A stretch of DNA of 64,000 nt from UBA8401 sp041665525 (GTDB lineage: Bacteria > Bacteroidota > Ignavibacteria > UBA10030 > UBA8401), in NCBI GenBank assembly GCA_041665525.1, contig JBAYIS010000002.1, positions 211,595 to 275,594 of the forward strand. Direction: 5' to 3'. The first letter of the stretch is position 1, and the number at the start of each line of letters is the position of its first letter. Shown here one piece after another: positions 31,517 to 41,465 of the stretch. The notes beneath the pieces are model-generated. The model saw only the letters and a list, made by a program, of their open reading frames with translations, ran no database searches and had not been told where the DNA came from. The position numbers and the translations under genes were made by a program.

Positions 31517-33550
31517 CTATTTCACCAGCATCATGCGTTTTGTTTCAATAATATGTTGATACCGCAACTGATAGAAATACATTCCGCTGGAAAGTCCTTC
31601 GCCGCTGAACGATACAGAATAGGAAGAGGGAGACTGAACTGCGTTTACCAGTGTTCTCACTTCCCGACCGAGCACGTCGAATACTTTCAATGTCACCTTT
31701 CCGGTCACTGCAAGATCATACACAATGGTTGTGGCAGGATTAAACGGATTCGGATAGTTCTGATGAAGAACGAATGATTCAAGCGCCGAATGTTTTTTCG
31801 GCACTTCGGCAATGCCGGTCTGTGCGTTGAACCGTCCATTCGGTGCATTGAACGGGCTTGTGCGCGAAATATTAGAGGCATCCACTGCCCGGACGTAGAA
31901 TTCCGGCGTGGAAACAGCCGCTGGAATAACCGCGATATATTTTCCAGAATTTGTTGCGGGATCGACGACCTGACTAATGGACATCTTTAGCGGAGTGTAC
32001 GTTGTACCGTCATCGACAGTATAGAAAAGTAAAACAGAATCCATTTTCACTGCGGAATGAGAAACGACATACATACCAACGGAATAATTATTTTCCGGTG
32101 TCAGCGAAATTTCCGGATCCGTACTGATGACCATGCCATGATAAAGCACGGCATTGTATGCGTTGATGGTTCCCCATCCAATGTCATTATTCGGTGTTGC
32201 CGCATTACTTGCCGTCTGCCGCAAAGCATCCCGCACCTGCACCGGATTCAGTTCAGGGTGCGCAGACAGCACCATGGCAGCCACGCCTGCCGCCAGCGGA
32301 GTTGCAAGTGAAGTTCCCTGCGAGAATCCAGAGTACCCGGCACTACTTGATGTCGTCGCGCAATATGTTCCAACACCATGCGCCGTCACATCCGGTTTGA
32401 TCCTGGCGTCCGCTGTCGGCCCGTTGGAACTGAAACTGGCGAGCACGTTTGAACTATTGACTGCTCCAACTGAAATGATGCTGTCCGCATCTGCGGGTGA
32501 AATAAGGGATGGCGGAACCTGGCCTGCGCCTTCATTTCCCATCGCAGTACACAGCACTACTCCTTTTCTTGCCGCGATGGCTGCCGCTTTTGTCGTTATT
32601 GCAGTCTTGCCATCCAAATCTGCATACACATAACTCTTTTGCCCGGCATCAAAATCAAAATATCCGAGAGAACTGCTGACGATATCGGCGCCCATCGATT
32701 CCATCCATTCGATGCCGGCAACATAATTGTCCTCTTCAATATTTGTTTCCGTCGGCACAAACTCTGTTTTCCCCAAAATAAATTCAGCATTGTGCGCCGG
32801 ACTGACCAGTGCTCCTTCTTTGTATGCCCCAACCAACGACATGGTTGATGTACCATGACTATCCTGATTAAAACTATCGGTACCCTCGTTGGCAGTATTA
32901 CCATCTTTTTGAATGAAATCATATTCGGCGATCACCTTCATCTTCTCCATTGCTTCATGCAGTTTCCAGCGGAATCCCGTATCGAGCATTCCCACCAGCA
33001 CGCCTCGTCCTTTAATCCCGATCTTGTGCACGGCAACAGCGTTGATCAACTTCATGTGGGTGAGAGATTCTCCGTAGAGTGTTGAGTCGGGATCGGCCAC
33101 CGTTCCCTGTGAACGCTCAAGGTGTATATCCACGCGCTGCAGTTCACTTCGTTTTCTGATGGCAACCGGTTCCACCGATCGGACGAATGGAAGACGCTGC
33201 ACTTGCAGCCATTGTGTTTCTGTCAAATATGCTGTGGCAGCATTAAACCAGCGGGAAGTGTTTTCGATAACGATACCGTTCGCTTTCAATTGCACAAGAT
33301 ACGATTCGGAAACAGGAAGGTCGATTTCTGTAATCACTGGTGTAGAGACTTTTCCCCTTCGCTGAATTGCGCGCTCGGAAATTCCGGTGACGCGGATGAT
33401 TTCCCCGGGTGAGGGATTCTTTGATAAAGAAATGTTCTCTTTTGATGTAAAATAAATCCAGTACTTCGTCCGTTGTTCCTGGCCGAACACCAGTGTAACC
33501 ATACTGAGGAAACAGAATAATGCTACAGCTTTCATCGATATCACTTTCAT
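31517..33550 (-). CDS. Secreted S8 (subtilisin) protease with C-terminal sorting domain
   Basis: The 677-residue protein has a signal peptide (to about residue 23, MVTLVFGQ), a propeptide (about 25-110) and a subtilase domain. The catalytic triad is intact: D190 in GMLDTGF, H232 in DSHGTST and S414 in GTSLATP. A C-terminal PNPF-type domain follows (LHQNYPNPFNPATTIVYDL ... SGMYFYQLRY ... KRMMLVK). It is expected at the cell surface or outside after type IX secretion. A second in-frame ATG at 33535 is possible; neither has a clear ribosome site. The VWA protein gene follows directly. Confidence 0.92.
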   Translation of the reverse strand: MKVISMKAVALFCFLSMVTLVFGQEQRTKYWIYFTSKENISLSKNPSPGEIIRVTGISERAIQRRGKVSTPVITEIDLPVSESYLVQLKANGIVIENTSRWFNAATAYLTETQWLQVQRLPFVRSVEPVAIRKRSELQRVDIHLERSQGTVADPDSTLYGESLTHMKLINAVAVHKIGIKGRGVLVGMLDTGFRWKLHEAMEKMKVIAEYDFIQKDGNTANEGTDSFNQDSHGTSTMSLVGAYKEGALVSPAHNAEFILGKTEFVPTETNIEEDNYVAGIEWMESMGADIVSSSLGYFDFDAGQKSYVYADLDGKTAITTKAAAIAARKGVVLCTAMGNEGAGQVPPSLISPADADSIISVGAVNSSNVLASFSSNGPTADARIKPDVTAHGVGTYCATTSSSAGYSGFSQGTSLATPLAAGVAAMVLSAHPELNPVQVRDALRQTASNAATPNNDIGWGTINAYNAVLYHGMVISTDPEISLTPENNYSVGMYVVSHSAVKMDSVLLFYTVDDGTTYTPLKMSISQVVDPATNSGKYIAVIPAAVSTPEFYVRAVDASNISRTSPFNAPNGRFNAQTGIAEVPKKHSALESFVLHQNYPNPFNPATTIVYDLAVTGKVTLKVFDVLGREVRTLVNAVQSPSSYSVSFSGEGLSSGMYFYQLRYQHIIETKRMMLVK

Positions 33551-33781
33551 TCGTTACAGGAATATACATTATTGAGGAATTGATTTCAATTGACAGTTAT
33601 CATGAGAGATTTTTGTAGAAAACGACGTGCATTGGGCATATTTTACTGAAACGGCCATGTAGATTATAACACCGTATCAATTGACCATCAGTTGTGTCGG
33701 CCTAAAACAGTATGATGCAATTATTCAATTTTGTATATTATATTTGCAACTCACTGAAAGATTCACTATCGGAACAATACC

Positions 33782-35389
33782 TTGTTCAAGAATTTCGTTT
33801 CTAAACTCAAATCTTTCTTCGTCGAAAAGCCGAAAACAGTACTGCCACCGAAATCATCCCCTCAAAAAGAGACTCCCAAACAGCACCAACATCAGCACAA
33901 AAAATTCCCAAATGAAAAACCGGGGGGCGTTCATCATCCCCGTGACCAGCGGAAACGGGAGACACGGGAAGAGTACCGGCTTCGGCATGAAAAACAGGAC
34001 CGAGAAAAACAGAATCAACAAGTTTTGACTGTCGCCAAAGAAAAACCGAAAGTCCCTATCTCCTCCGAACCGTGGGATCCTTCCTTATTCAAAGTGCCGG
34101 TAACGGATGGAAAGTCGCGGTTCCAGGATTTCGATCTTCCATTGGATATCCTTCACGCCGTTGCTGATCTCAATTTCCAATACTGCACGCAGGTGCAGGA
34201 ACAGGTCCTTCCTATTTCCATGCGGGGGGACGATGTAACGGCGCAGGCACAGACAGGTACGGGTAAAACAGCGGCATTCCTCATTACGATTTTTGCTCAC
34301 ATTATCCGAAATCCTTTGAAAGATCAAAAGAAGGGAACACCGCGCGCATTAATACTTGCCCCAACGCGTGAATTGGTAATGCAAATCGAAAAGGATGCGC
34401 ATCTGCTCGGTAAGTACGCTCCCTGCACAGTCCTCTCTCTCGTCGGCGGTATCGACTATAATAAACAGATGCAAAGCCTGAAACATGAAACGGTGGATGT
34501 CATTGTTGCAACACCGGGACGGCTGATCGATTTTAAGAAACAAAAACTGGTCGATCTCGGAAAAACGGAAATTCTAGTGATTGATGAAGCGGACCGGATG
34601 CTGGATATGGGATTCATCCCCGCTGTGCGCAGCATTGTTCTGAGCACACCACAAAAATCGGAACGGCAGACGATGTTTTTTACCGCAACGATGAACTCCG
34701 AGGTGAAACGCCTTGCAGAATCCTGGACACGCCAGGCGATTGAAGTGACCGTCACACCGGATACTATGGCGGTCTCCGCTATTGAGCAGATCACATACAT
34801 CACCACAAAAGATGAAAAATTCCCTTTGCTGTACAATCTGATGCAGCAGAAACAACTGGAGCGAGTGCTGATTTTTGTGAACCGCCGCGATGTGGGACGG
34901 GACCTGAAGGAAAAACTGGAAACGTACGGAATTTCCTGCACTCTGCTCTCCGGCGACGTCGATCAGCGCCAGCGGATCAAACGTCTGGAGAATTTCCGCG
35001 AAGGAAAAGTTCGCGTGTTGGTGGCCACGGATGTTGCGTCGCGCGGACTGCATGTGGACGCGATCTCTCACGTGATCAACTTCAATCTTCCGCAGGATGC
35101 TGAAGAGTTCGTCCACCGCATCGGCCGAACCGGACGCGCAGGAGCGACCGGCATCGCGATCAGTTTCGCGGACGAGGAGGATTCATATGAGATTCCGAAA
35201 TTGGAAGAGTACATGAAGAGGAAGATCGAGTGTGTCTATCCGGACGAATCATTGCTTGCACCGGTGGCGGAGATTTTTCCCCGAAAAGATATTAAGCGGG
35301 AACGTCCTGCGCCCCGTCGGGGCGGCAACAGCGGAGGCAGAGGAAAGCGACCGGGGAATACCCGTCGTCCGCCGAGACGCCCTGCTTAA
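33782..35389 (+). CDS. DEAD-box RNA helicase (RhlE-like)
   Basis: The 535-residue protein starts with TTG (33782), since the frame closes 27 bases upstream and no ATG exists before the helicase core. A basic, disordered N-terminal tail (about 1-95, rich in K/H/Q/R) is followed by the two RecA domains (about 110-470). Motifs are Q (FDLPLDILHAV...QYCTQVQEQ), AQTGTGKT, PTRELVMQ, TPGRLID, IDEAD, FTAT (in place of SAT), LIFVNRR, ATDVASRG and HRIGRTGR. A Gly/Arg-rich RNA-binding tail ends the protein. It is expected to unwind RNA in ribosome assembly, decay or cold adaptation. A terminator follows. Confidence 0.93.
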   Translation: MFKNFVSKLKSFFVEKPKTVLPPKSSPQKETPKQHQHQHKKFPNEKPGGVHHPRDQRKRETREEYRLRHEKQDREKQNQQVLTVAKEKPKVPISSEPWDPSLFKVPVTDGKSRFQDFDLPLDILHAVADLNFQYCTQVQEQVLPISMRGDDVTAQAQTGTGKTAAFLITIFAHIIRNPLKDQKKGTPRALILAPTRELVMQIEKDAHLLGKYAPCTVLSLVGGIDYNKQMQSLKHETVDVIVATPGRLIDFKKQKLVDLGKTEILVIDEADRMLDMGFIPAVRSIVLSTPQKSERQTMFFTATMNSEVKRLAESWTRQAIEVTVTPDTMAVSAIEQITYITTKDEKFPLLYNLMQQKQLERVLIFVNRRDVGRDLKEKLETYGISCTLLSGDVDQRQRIKRLENFREGKVRVLVATDVASRGLHVDAISHVINFNLPQDAEEFVHRIGRTGRAGATGIAISFADEEDSYEIPKLEEYMKRKIECVYPDESLLAPVAEIFPRKDIKRERPAPRRGGNSGGRGKRPGNTRRPPRRPA

Positions 35390-35409
35390 CCAGACTCATC
35401 GTTCTTGAA

Positions 35410-35445
35410 AAAAAGCGCGGATTGTTGTCCGCGCTTTGTGTTTTA
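35410..35445 (+). terminator. Terminator after the helicase gene
   Basis: AAAGCGCGGA-TTGTTG-TCCGCGCTTT followed by GTGTTTT. Confidence 0.75.
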
Positions 35446-35523
35446 AATATTTTTTCTTCCCCTAATTATCAATTCATTTCGCCTTTGTTTGTCCACGTAA
35501 ATCGCTAAATTTTAAATGGACTT

Positions 35524-35607
35524 CCTGTCGGCACGGACGCCAGTCCGTGCAAAAGTGTTTTTTTCCTTACGACATACTCTGGAACGGTGGCAACACCGTT
35601 CCGACAG
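35524..35607. repeat. Composite palindromic element with two inner hairpins
   Basis: CTGTCGG (35525-35531) and CCGACAG (35601-35607) are inverted end repeats. Between them are two perfect hairpins, GCACGGAC-GCCA-GTCCGTGC (35531-35550) and GGAACGGTG-GCAA-CACCGTTCC (35581-35602). It ends 10 bases from the RND permease stop codon and may act as its terminator. Confidence 0.6.
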
Positions 35608-35617
35608 TCACGTTATT

Positions 35618-38600
35618 TCACGCTTCAACAACTGCAGGTTTTTCCGGTACCGGTTCTTCAACAAGAATTTTCTCTTTCGAAAAGAACGTATACATTGCGG
35701 GAATAACGAAAAGCGTTAGGACAAGAGAAAAGAAAACTCCTCCTATGACGACGATCCCCATGGATATGCGGCTTTTAGCTCCGCTGCCGAGCGCAAGGGC
35801 AATAGGAAGCGCTCCAAGCATTGTGGCAAGGCTTGTCATTAATATGGGACGGAAACGCGATACCGCTGCAATTTGCGCCGCTTCGAGAAGTCGGACTCCT
35901 TTTTCCTTCTGTTGATTCGCAAATTCTACAATTAGAATGCCATTCTTCGTCACCAAGCCGATGAGCATAATGATGCCTATCTGACTGAAAATATTCAGCG
36001 TTTGTCCCATCAGCCATAATGAGGCGAGCGCTCCGGCAAGTGCCAGCGGAACGGTGAGCATGATCGTGACAGGGTCGACAAAACTTTCAAACTGTGCTGC
36101 AAGGATCAAATAGATCAATACAAGAGCAAGCAGGAACGCGAACACGGTATTGGAGGAACTTTCCTGATAATCCCGCGATGCTCCGCTCAGCGACGTCGTG
36201 AAGGATTCATCCAGCACCTTCTTTGCAATTCGGTCCATCTCTTTAATGCCGTCACCAATGGTCTTCCCGGGAGCGAGGCCGGAAGAAATGGTGGCTGATT
36301 TGAATCGATTGAAGTGATACAATTGCGGCGGTGCGCTCTGTTCGCGCAGTACCACAAGATTGTCCAGTTGCACTAATTCTCCCCGTGAATTCCTGACATA
36401 AAGCGATGTCAGGTCGAGCGGTTCATCCCGATTACTGCGATTTACCTGACCGATCACCTGATACTGGAATCCGTTCATTTCAAAATATGAGAAGCGCTGT
36501 CCGCTGAATGCGAGTTGCAGTGTCTGCGCAATATCGATCACTGAAACACCGAGGGTCCGTGCGCGGTCGCGGTCGATAGAGATATCGAGTTGCGGCCTGT
36601 TGAATTTTAAATTCACGTCAGCATTAAGCAGAATACTGCTTCTATTCGCCTCTTCCATGAATTTTGGTACGAACTCGCGAAGTTTTTCAAAATTCTGATT
36701 TTGCAGAACATATTGAACCGGTTGCCCGCGGCCGCCGCCGCCGACCGAAATAGTTTGTTCCTGGACCACAAAAGCGCGGGCTTCCGTGAAATTACGCATG
36801 GAACCAGCAAGATAATCGGCGATCTGCTGTTGCGACCGGTCCCGGTCAAACGGATTAACGAGACGCAGCCGGACAAAACCGGAGTTGGTGGCTCCGGAGC
36901 CGGCAAACCCGGGAGCAGTCACGCTTAATGCAATGCGCTTTTCCGGTATTGAGTCGCCGATGAATGCGACTATCCGATCCATAAATGCATCGGTATATTC
37001 GAACGAGGCTCCTTCCGGTCCGGTTATTTGCAGCCGCAGCGCGCTTCTGTCATCCAACGGTGCCAGCTCGGATTGCAGTGTGCTGCCGAGAAGAACAATC
37101 AGGACCAGCGATGCAGCAATGGTCGCGATCGCGATCCAGCGGTGTTTCATTCCTACGACGAGAGTGCGTTCATAAAAAGTGTTCAGCCGAACAAAGTACG
37201 GTTCTGTGAATTTATAGAACCTGCTGTGCGTCCGATTTTTCCGGATGAGGTGCGCATTCAACATCGGAGTAAGGGATAACGAAACGAATGCTGAAATGAG
37301 TACCGCACCGGCAAGCACGATGCCGAATTCCCGGAACAACCGCCCGACGAATCCCTGCAGAAAAATGATCGGCAGGAACACTGCGGCGAGTGTAATAGAT
37401 GTTGAGATGACCACAAAGAAGATCTCTTTCGATCCGGCGAATGCCGCTTCCATCGGCGGCATTCCGAGTTCCACCTTCTTGAAAATATTTTCCGTCACCA
37501 CTATACCGTCGTCCACCATTAATCCGGTTGCCAGCACAATGGCAAGCAGCGTCAGAACATTGATGGAGAATCCCATGATATACATAATGAAGAACGCGCC
37601 GATCAGGGAGACCGGAATATCGATCAACGGGCGAAAGGCGATGATCCATTCCCGGAAGAAGAGAAAGATAATGCCAACCACCAACAGAACAGCGATGAAG
37701 ATTGTTTCCTGCACTTCCACGATGGAGTGCTTCACAAACAGTGTGTTATCCATAGCGATATCAAGCGTGATATCTGCTGGAAGGTCTTTTTTGATCTGCT
37801 CAATCCGGCGATAGAATTCGTCGGCGATCTCTACGTAATTACTTCCGGGCTGCGGTACGATGGCAACGGCCACCATTGGTGTGCCCGATTGTTTCAGGAT
37901 CGTCTCTTCATTTTCAGGCCCGAGATTGGCAAACCCGATGTCGCTGACACGGACGATATTGGTACCGTCGGATTTGATGATGAGATTATTGAAATCATCG
38001 ATCGTTTTCAGCCTACCTTTGGTGTTGACGATCAGTTCGGTCTGACTGCCGGTAATCTTTCCGGAAGGCAGTTCGACATTTTCGCGTCCAAGCGCGCTCC
38101 GGATATCCAGCGGCGTCAGTCCATACGCGGAAAGCTTTCCGGGATCCATCCAAATACGCATCGCATATCGTTTCATTCCCCAGATCTGCGTGGTGCTTAC
38201 GCCGGGGATTGTCTGGAGGTTTTGCGCAATAATGTTCTCCGCATAGTCGCTCACTTCCAGCTGGTTGCGAGTATCACTTTGCACCGTCATGGAAATGATC
38301 GCATCCGAGTTGGCATCGCTCTTCGTTACGACAGGAGGAGCATCGATATCCTGCGGCAACTGGCGCTGGGCTCCAGAAACCTTATCGCGGACATCGTTCG
38401 CAGCCGCTTCAAGGTCCGTATCCAGATTGAATTCAACCGAAATATTGCTCGATCCCTGGCTGCTGCTGGAAGAGATATTCCGCACACCGGCGATGCCGTT
38501 GATCGCCTTTTCCAGCGGCTCAGTGATCTGCGATTCGATCACATCTGCATTGGCGCCGGTGTAGCTTGTCCGCACATTGATAAACGGCGGATCGATGGCG

Positions 38601-38713
38601 GGATATTCCCGCACACCAAGGAAATTAAAACTGATGATGCCGAATAGAATAATCATCAGCGACATGACGATGGCGAGGACAGGACGGCGTATGCTGACGG
38701 AAGCTAAACTCAT
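35618..38713 (-). CDS. RND efflux transporter permease (AcrB/HAE1 family)
   Basis: The 1031-residue inner-membrane pump has the RND layout: helix 1 at the N-terminus (SLASVSIRRPVLAIVMSLMI), a large periplasmic loop, helices 2-6, a second large loop and helices 8-12. Proton-relay residues lie in TGLMVDDGIVVTENIF. The protein pairs with the periplasmic adaptor encoded 78 bases upstream (38792-39847). No TolC-type outer-membrane channel gene is in the cluster. Substrates are not predictable. A composite palindromic element lies right behind the gene. Confidence 0.95.
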   Translation of the reverse strand: MSLASVSIRRPVLAIVMSLMIILFGIISFNFLGVREYPAIDPPFINVRTSYTGANADVIESQITEPLEKAINGIAGVRNISSSSSQGSSNISVEFNLDTDLEAAANDVRDKVSGAQRQLPQDIDAPPVVTKSDANSDAIISMTVQSDTRNQLEVSDYAENIIAQNLQTIPGVSTTQIWGMKRYAMRIWMDPGKLSAYGLTPLDIRSALGRENVELPSGKITGSQTELIVNTKGRLKTIDDFNNLIIKSDGTNIVRVSDIGFANLGPENEETILKQSGTPMVAVAIVPQPGSNYVEIADEFYRRIEQIKKDLPADITLDIAMDNTLFVKHSIVEVQETIFIAVLLVVGIIFLFFREWIIAFRPLIDIPVSLIGAFFIMYIMGFSINVLTLLAIVLATGLMVDDGIVVTENIFKKVELGMPPMEAAFAGSKEIFFVVISTSITLAAVFLPIIFLQGFVGRLFREFGIVLAGAVLISAFVSLSLTPMLNAHLIRKNRTHSRFYKFTEPYFVRLNTFYERTLVVGMKHRWIAIATIAASLVLIVLLGSTLQSELAPLDDRSALRLQITGPEGASFEYTDAFMDRIVAFIGDSIPEKRIALSVTAPGFAGSGATNSGFVRLRLVNPFDRDRSQQQIADYLAGSMRNFTEARAFVVQEQTISVGGGGRGQPVQYVLQNQNFEKLREFVPKFMEEANRSSILLNADVNLKFNRPQLDISIDRDRARTLGVSVIDIAQTLQLAFSGQRFSYFEMNGFQYQVIGQVNRSNRDEPLDLTSLYVRNSRGELVQLDNLVVLREQSAPPQLYHFNRFKSATISSGLAPGKTIGDGIKEMDRIAKKVLDESFTTSLSGASRDYQESSSNTVFAFLLALVLIYLILAAQFESFVDPVTIMLTVPLALAGALASLWLMGQTLNIFSQIGIIMLIGLVTKNGILIVEFANQQKEKGVRLLEAAQIAAVSRFRPILMTSLATMLGALPIALALGSGAKSRISMGIVVIGGVFFSLVLTLFVIPAMYTFFSKEKILVEEPVPEKPAVVEA

Positions 38714-38791
38714 AGTACACTGTTAAATTATTTCACACGGAGGCACAAATATTTATGCTGTTTTGCGGCATTGCGTGAGATGTGTTTCCAT

Positions 38792-39847
38792 TTACTGAAC
38801 AATAACATTTACCGGTACTCCGGTGCGAAGCTGCATCAATCCGGTCGTCAGAACGGTATCTCCCGCCGACAATCCTTCGATAATTTGAACTGTTGATGCC
38901 GTCCGGATCCCCATCTTCACGGAAACTGAAACGGCGGCGCCGTTCTTCTTCACAAAAATCGACTGCCCTTTCAGGACGGGAATAACGCTTTGTGTCGGCA
39001 CCATGAGCGCATCGGTAATCTGTTTTAAGCGGAGTTCGATCTGCACGTACGAACCGGGAAGAATGCGCTCATTTTTATTATCCACAAGGGCCCGCAGTTG
39101 CAGCGTGCGTGTTGCCGGATCGACTTTCGGTTCGATGGCGTACAGTTTCCCGGTAAACTTCAGTTTCGTCTCTTCGCTGTTGAATTGCACGATATCCCCG
39201 ACGGCAACAAGGGGGGAATATTTTTCCGGAATGGAGAAATCCACTTTCAGCAGATCAATCTTTTGCATGGAGGCAATCCGTGTCGTTTGCGAAACGTACC
39301 CGCCTTCGCTGATGTACCGCAAACCGATTCGTCCCTCGAATGGTGCACGGATCTCCCGCTTGCGAATCATCGCGGCAAGATTATCTCGGTCCGCTTTCAA
39401 CGTATTCACTTGATTGATGGCTATATCGTATTGTTCCTTGCTGATACCATTGATTTCATACATCTGTTTTTGCCGTTTTTCCTGTTCAACGGCAAGTTGA
39501 ATCTGTAATTGTGTTTTCTTCAGCTGGGCCTGCAGATCGTCGTCGTTGATCTTCACCAGAAGATCGTTTTTTTTCACGTGTGAACCCTCGGTGAAAAATA
39601 TTCTCTCAATACGGCCGGCCGCTTCTGTCGTCAGGTCCACCGCTTCCGAAGCGAGCACCGTACCCGAGGAACGGACCACATTATCAAGCGCCTGCGGTTG
39701 AACGATAAATCCATTTACCGTCAACGGACCTGTCTGCCGTTTGGGCTGGGATGCGGCATTACTGTTTTTCGATCCGCACGACGTGAGCGTCAGCAAGAGA
39801 CATACAATGAGAGAAAAAATGATACTGCGGAAAAATAGTGTCGTCAT
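38792..39847 (-). CDS. RND efflux periplasmic adaptor (membrane fusion protein)
   Basis: The 351-residue lipoprotein has the lipobox LLTLTSCGS (Cys about 24). The adaptor domains follow in the usual split order: barrel-sandwich start (TEAAGRIERIFFTEGSHVKKNDLLVKIND), alpha-helical hairpin (about 105-160), barrel-sandwich end (IRAPFEGRIGLRYISEGGYV) and beta-barrel plus membrane-proximal domain. It links the AcrB-like permease to an outer-membrane channel. It is the first gene of a two-gene operon. Confidence 0.93.
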   Translation of the reverse strand: MTTLFFRSIIFSLIVCLLLTLTSCGSKNSNAASQPKRQTGPLTVNGFIVQPQALDNVVRSSGTVLASEAVDLTTEAAGRIERIFFTEGSHVKKNDLLVKINDDDLQAQLKKTQLQIQLAVEQEKRQKQMYEINGISKEQYDIAINQVNTLKADRDNLAAMIRKREIRAPFEGRIGLRYISEGGYVSQTTRIASMQKIDLLKVDFSIPEKYSPLVAVGDIVQFNSEETKLKFTGKLYAIEPKVDPATRTLQLRALVDNKNERILPGSYVQIELRLKQITDALMVPTQSVIPVLKGQSIFVKKNGAAVSVSVKMGIRTASTVQIIEGLSAGDTVLTTGLMQLRTGVPVNVIVQ

Positions 39848-40032
39848 GAATGTACGCCGAATAACTGCAGAAATTTATTCCAATATACTATAAATAGACA
39901 ACACTTTTCACCAGAAGTTTACTCCCTTTGGTGAGTGAATATTTACAATTGTCTTTCATTGCTTTGCGGAATTACTTTCCTTACTTTTCAACCGCCCAAT
40001 CGGCAACTCAATAATTTTATGAAGACAGACAT

Positions 40033-41382
40033 ATGAAAAAAATCGTTCTCCTTACTCTTCTTTCGACGCTGCTCTTTGCACAACAACCCACACCGCTGTC
40101 CGGTGAATCCGCCCGCCCATCGGAAGAATGGGTGAAATCCGGCATTATCTACGAGATCTATCCGCGTTCCTTCTCCAAAGAAGGAACGTTTGCGGGGATC
40201 GAACAGAAACTTCCCGAATTGAAGAAACTCGGTGTCACTATTTTATGGCTGATGCCGATCCATCCTGTCGGTGAAGAAAAGCGGAAAGGAACACTCGGTT
40301 CGCCATATTCCATCAAGGACTATTATGGAATCAATCCCGAATTCGGAACGCTGGAAGATTTCCAGCGCCTGGTAAAAAAATCGCAAGAGCTAGGATTTAA
40401 AATCATCATCGACCTTGTTGCCAACCACACATCATGGGACAGCAAGATGTTCAAAGAACATCCCGAATGGTTCACGAAAGATACGTCGGGCGTTTTCATT
40501 CCGCCGGTTGCGGACTGGTCCGATGTTGTAGACTTGAACTATGACCGTCCGGAACTTCGCCGGTATATGATCGATATGCTGAAGTATTGGGTGCGCGATA
40601 TCGGGTTGGACGGATTCCGCTGCGATGTCGCCGAGATGGTTCCGACCGATTTCTGGAACGATGCGCGTGCCGCGCTCGATTCCATCAAACCGATTATTAT
40701 GCTGGCCGAAGGACAATATCCCGAACACCATTTAAAAGCGTTCGACCTGACCTATTCATGGAATTTCTATCACACGATCTCCCCGGTATTGAACGGCGAT
40801 AAGCAGGCAATGGAATTCGATTCTGTACTTATTCGTGAAGCTGCAGCATATCCGAAAGGATCCATCCGTTTACGTTTCAGTTCCAATCACGATGAAAATG
40901 CATGGGACAAACCGGATGTAGAAAAGTTCGGACCGGACGGCGCACGGCTTGCGGCTGTTCTTGTCTCAACATTTCCCGGTGCACCGCTGCTCTATAATGG
41001 ACAGGAGGCCGGAAACAACACCAAACTTCAACTATTCGAAAAAGTGGACATAGACTGGACCAAAGGAAAGCCGTTCACACAATTTTATACAACGCTTTAT
41101 ACCATCCGCGCAAAAAATCCTTCGTTGTCTACGGGAGATTATCAGTATGTGAAGAACAATGCCTCAGATCGCGTGTATTCCTTCATCCGCACGGACGGGA
41201 AAAATACCGTACTGACAATCCTCAACTTCTCTGGCGATAAAAAAAGTGTGAAACTGGAACTGCCAAAGATCTTCTCCTCACTGAAGTTCACGGATCCCTT
41301 TACCGGAAAAACAGTGAAATACAAGAATGTAGAGTCTTTGAAACTGCCGAAGTTCGGATATAAACTTTTTGTTGTTGAGTAA
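40033..41382 (+). CDS. Secreted alpha-amylase family (GH13) glycoside hydrolase
   Basis: The 449-residue enzyme has a signal peptide (to about residue 17, LLFAQQ) and a (beta/alpha)8 GH13 domain. Catalytic residues are D198 (GFRCDVAEM, nucleophile), E226 (MLAEGQYPE, acid/base) and D287 (FSSNHDENAWD). Conserved region I is IDLVANHTSWD. A short C-terminal beta-sandwich (about 370-449) completes it. It acts on alpha-glucans, probably short maltooligosaccharides in the periplasm or outside. Amylase, glucosidase and cyclomaltodextrinase-like specificities cannot be separated here. It is a single gene. Confidence 0.92.
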   Translation: MKKIVLLTLLSTLLFAQQPTPLSGESARPSEEWVKSGIIYEIYPRSFSKEGTFAGIEQKLPELKKLGVTILWLMPIHPVGEEKRKGTLGSPYSIKDYYGINPEFGTLEDFQRLVKKSQELGFKIIIDLVANHTSWDSKMFKEHPEWFTKDTSGVFIPPVADWSDVVDLNYDRPELRRYMIDMLKYWVRDIGLDGFRCDVAEMVPTDFWNDARAALDSIKPIIMLAEGQYPEHHLKAFDLTYSWNFYHTISPVLNGDKQAMEFDSVLIREAAAYPKGSIRLRFSSNHDENAWDKPDVEKFGPDGARLAAVLVSTFPGAPLLYNGQEAGNNTKLQLFEKVDIDWTKGKPFTQFYTTLYTIRAKNPSLSTGDYQYVKNNASDRVYSFIRTDGKNTVLTILNFSGDKKSVKLELPKIFSSLKFTDPFTGKTVKYKNVESLKLPKFGYKLFVVE

Positions 41383-41408
41383 TTTTTTTCTGCCATGTTG
41401 TTCCATGG

Positions 41409-41448
41409 TGCAGCAGGCCGGCCGTTTATGACCGGACCTGCCGCTGCA
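41409..41448 (+). other. GC-rich hairpin between GH13 and DUF3267 genes
   Basis: GCAGCAGGCCGG and CCGGACCTGCCGCTGC form an imperfect strong stem around CCGTTTATGA. There is no T run, so its use as a terminator is uncertain; it lies just before the DUF3267 start codon and could affect its translation. Confidence 0.35.
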
Positions 41449-41465
41449 ACAGCGTGGATGTCTAC

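Noticed and set aside
37727..38647. Open frame of 306 codons on the plus strand opposite the RND permease
   Set aside because: It is the mirror of a highly conserved transporter gene; it has no recognisable domain and no ribosome site.
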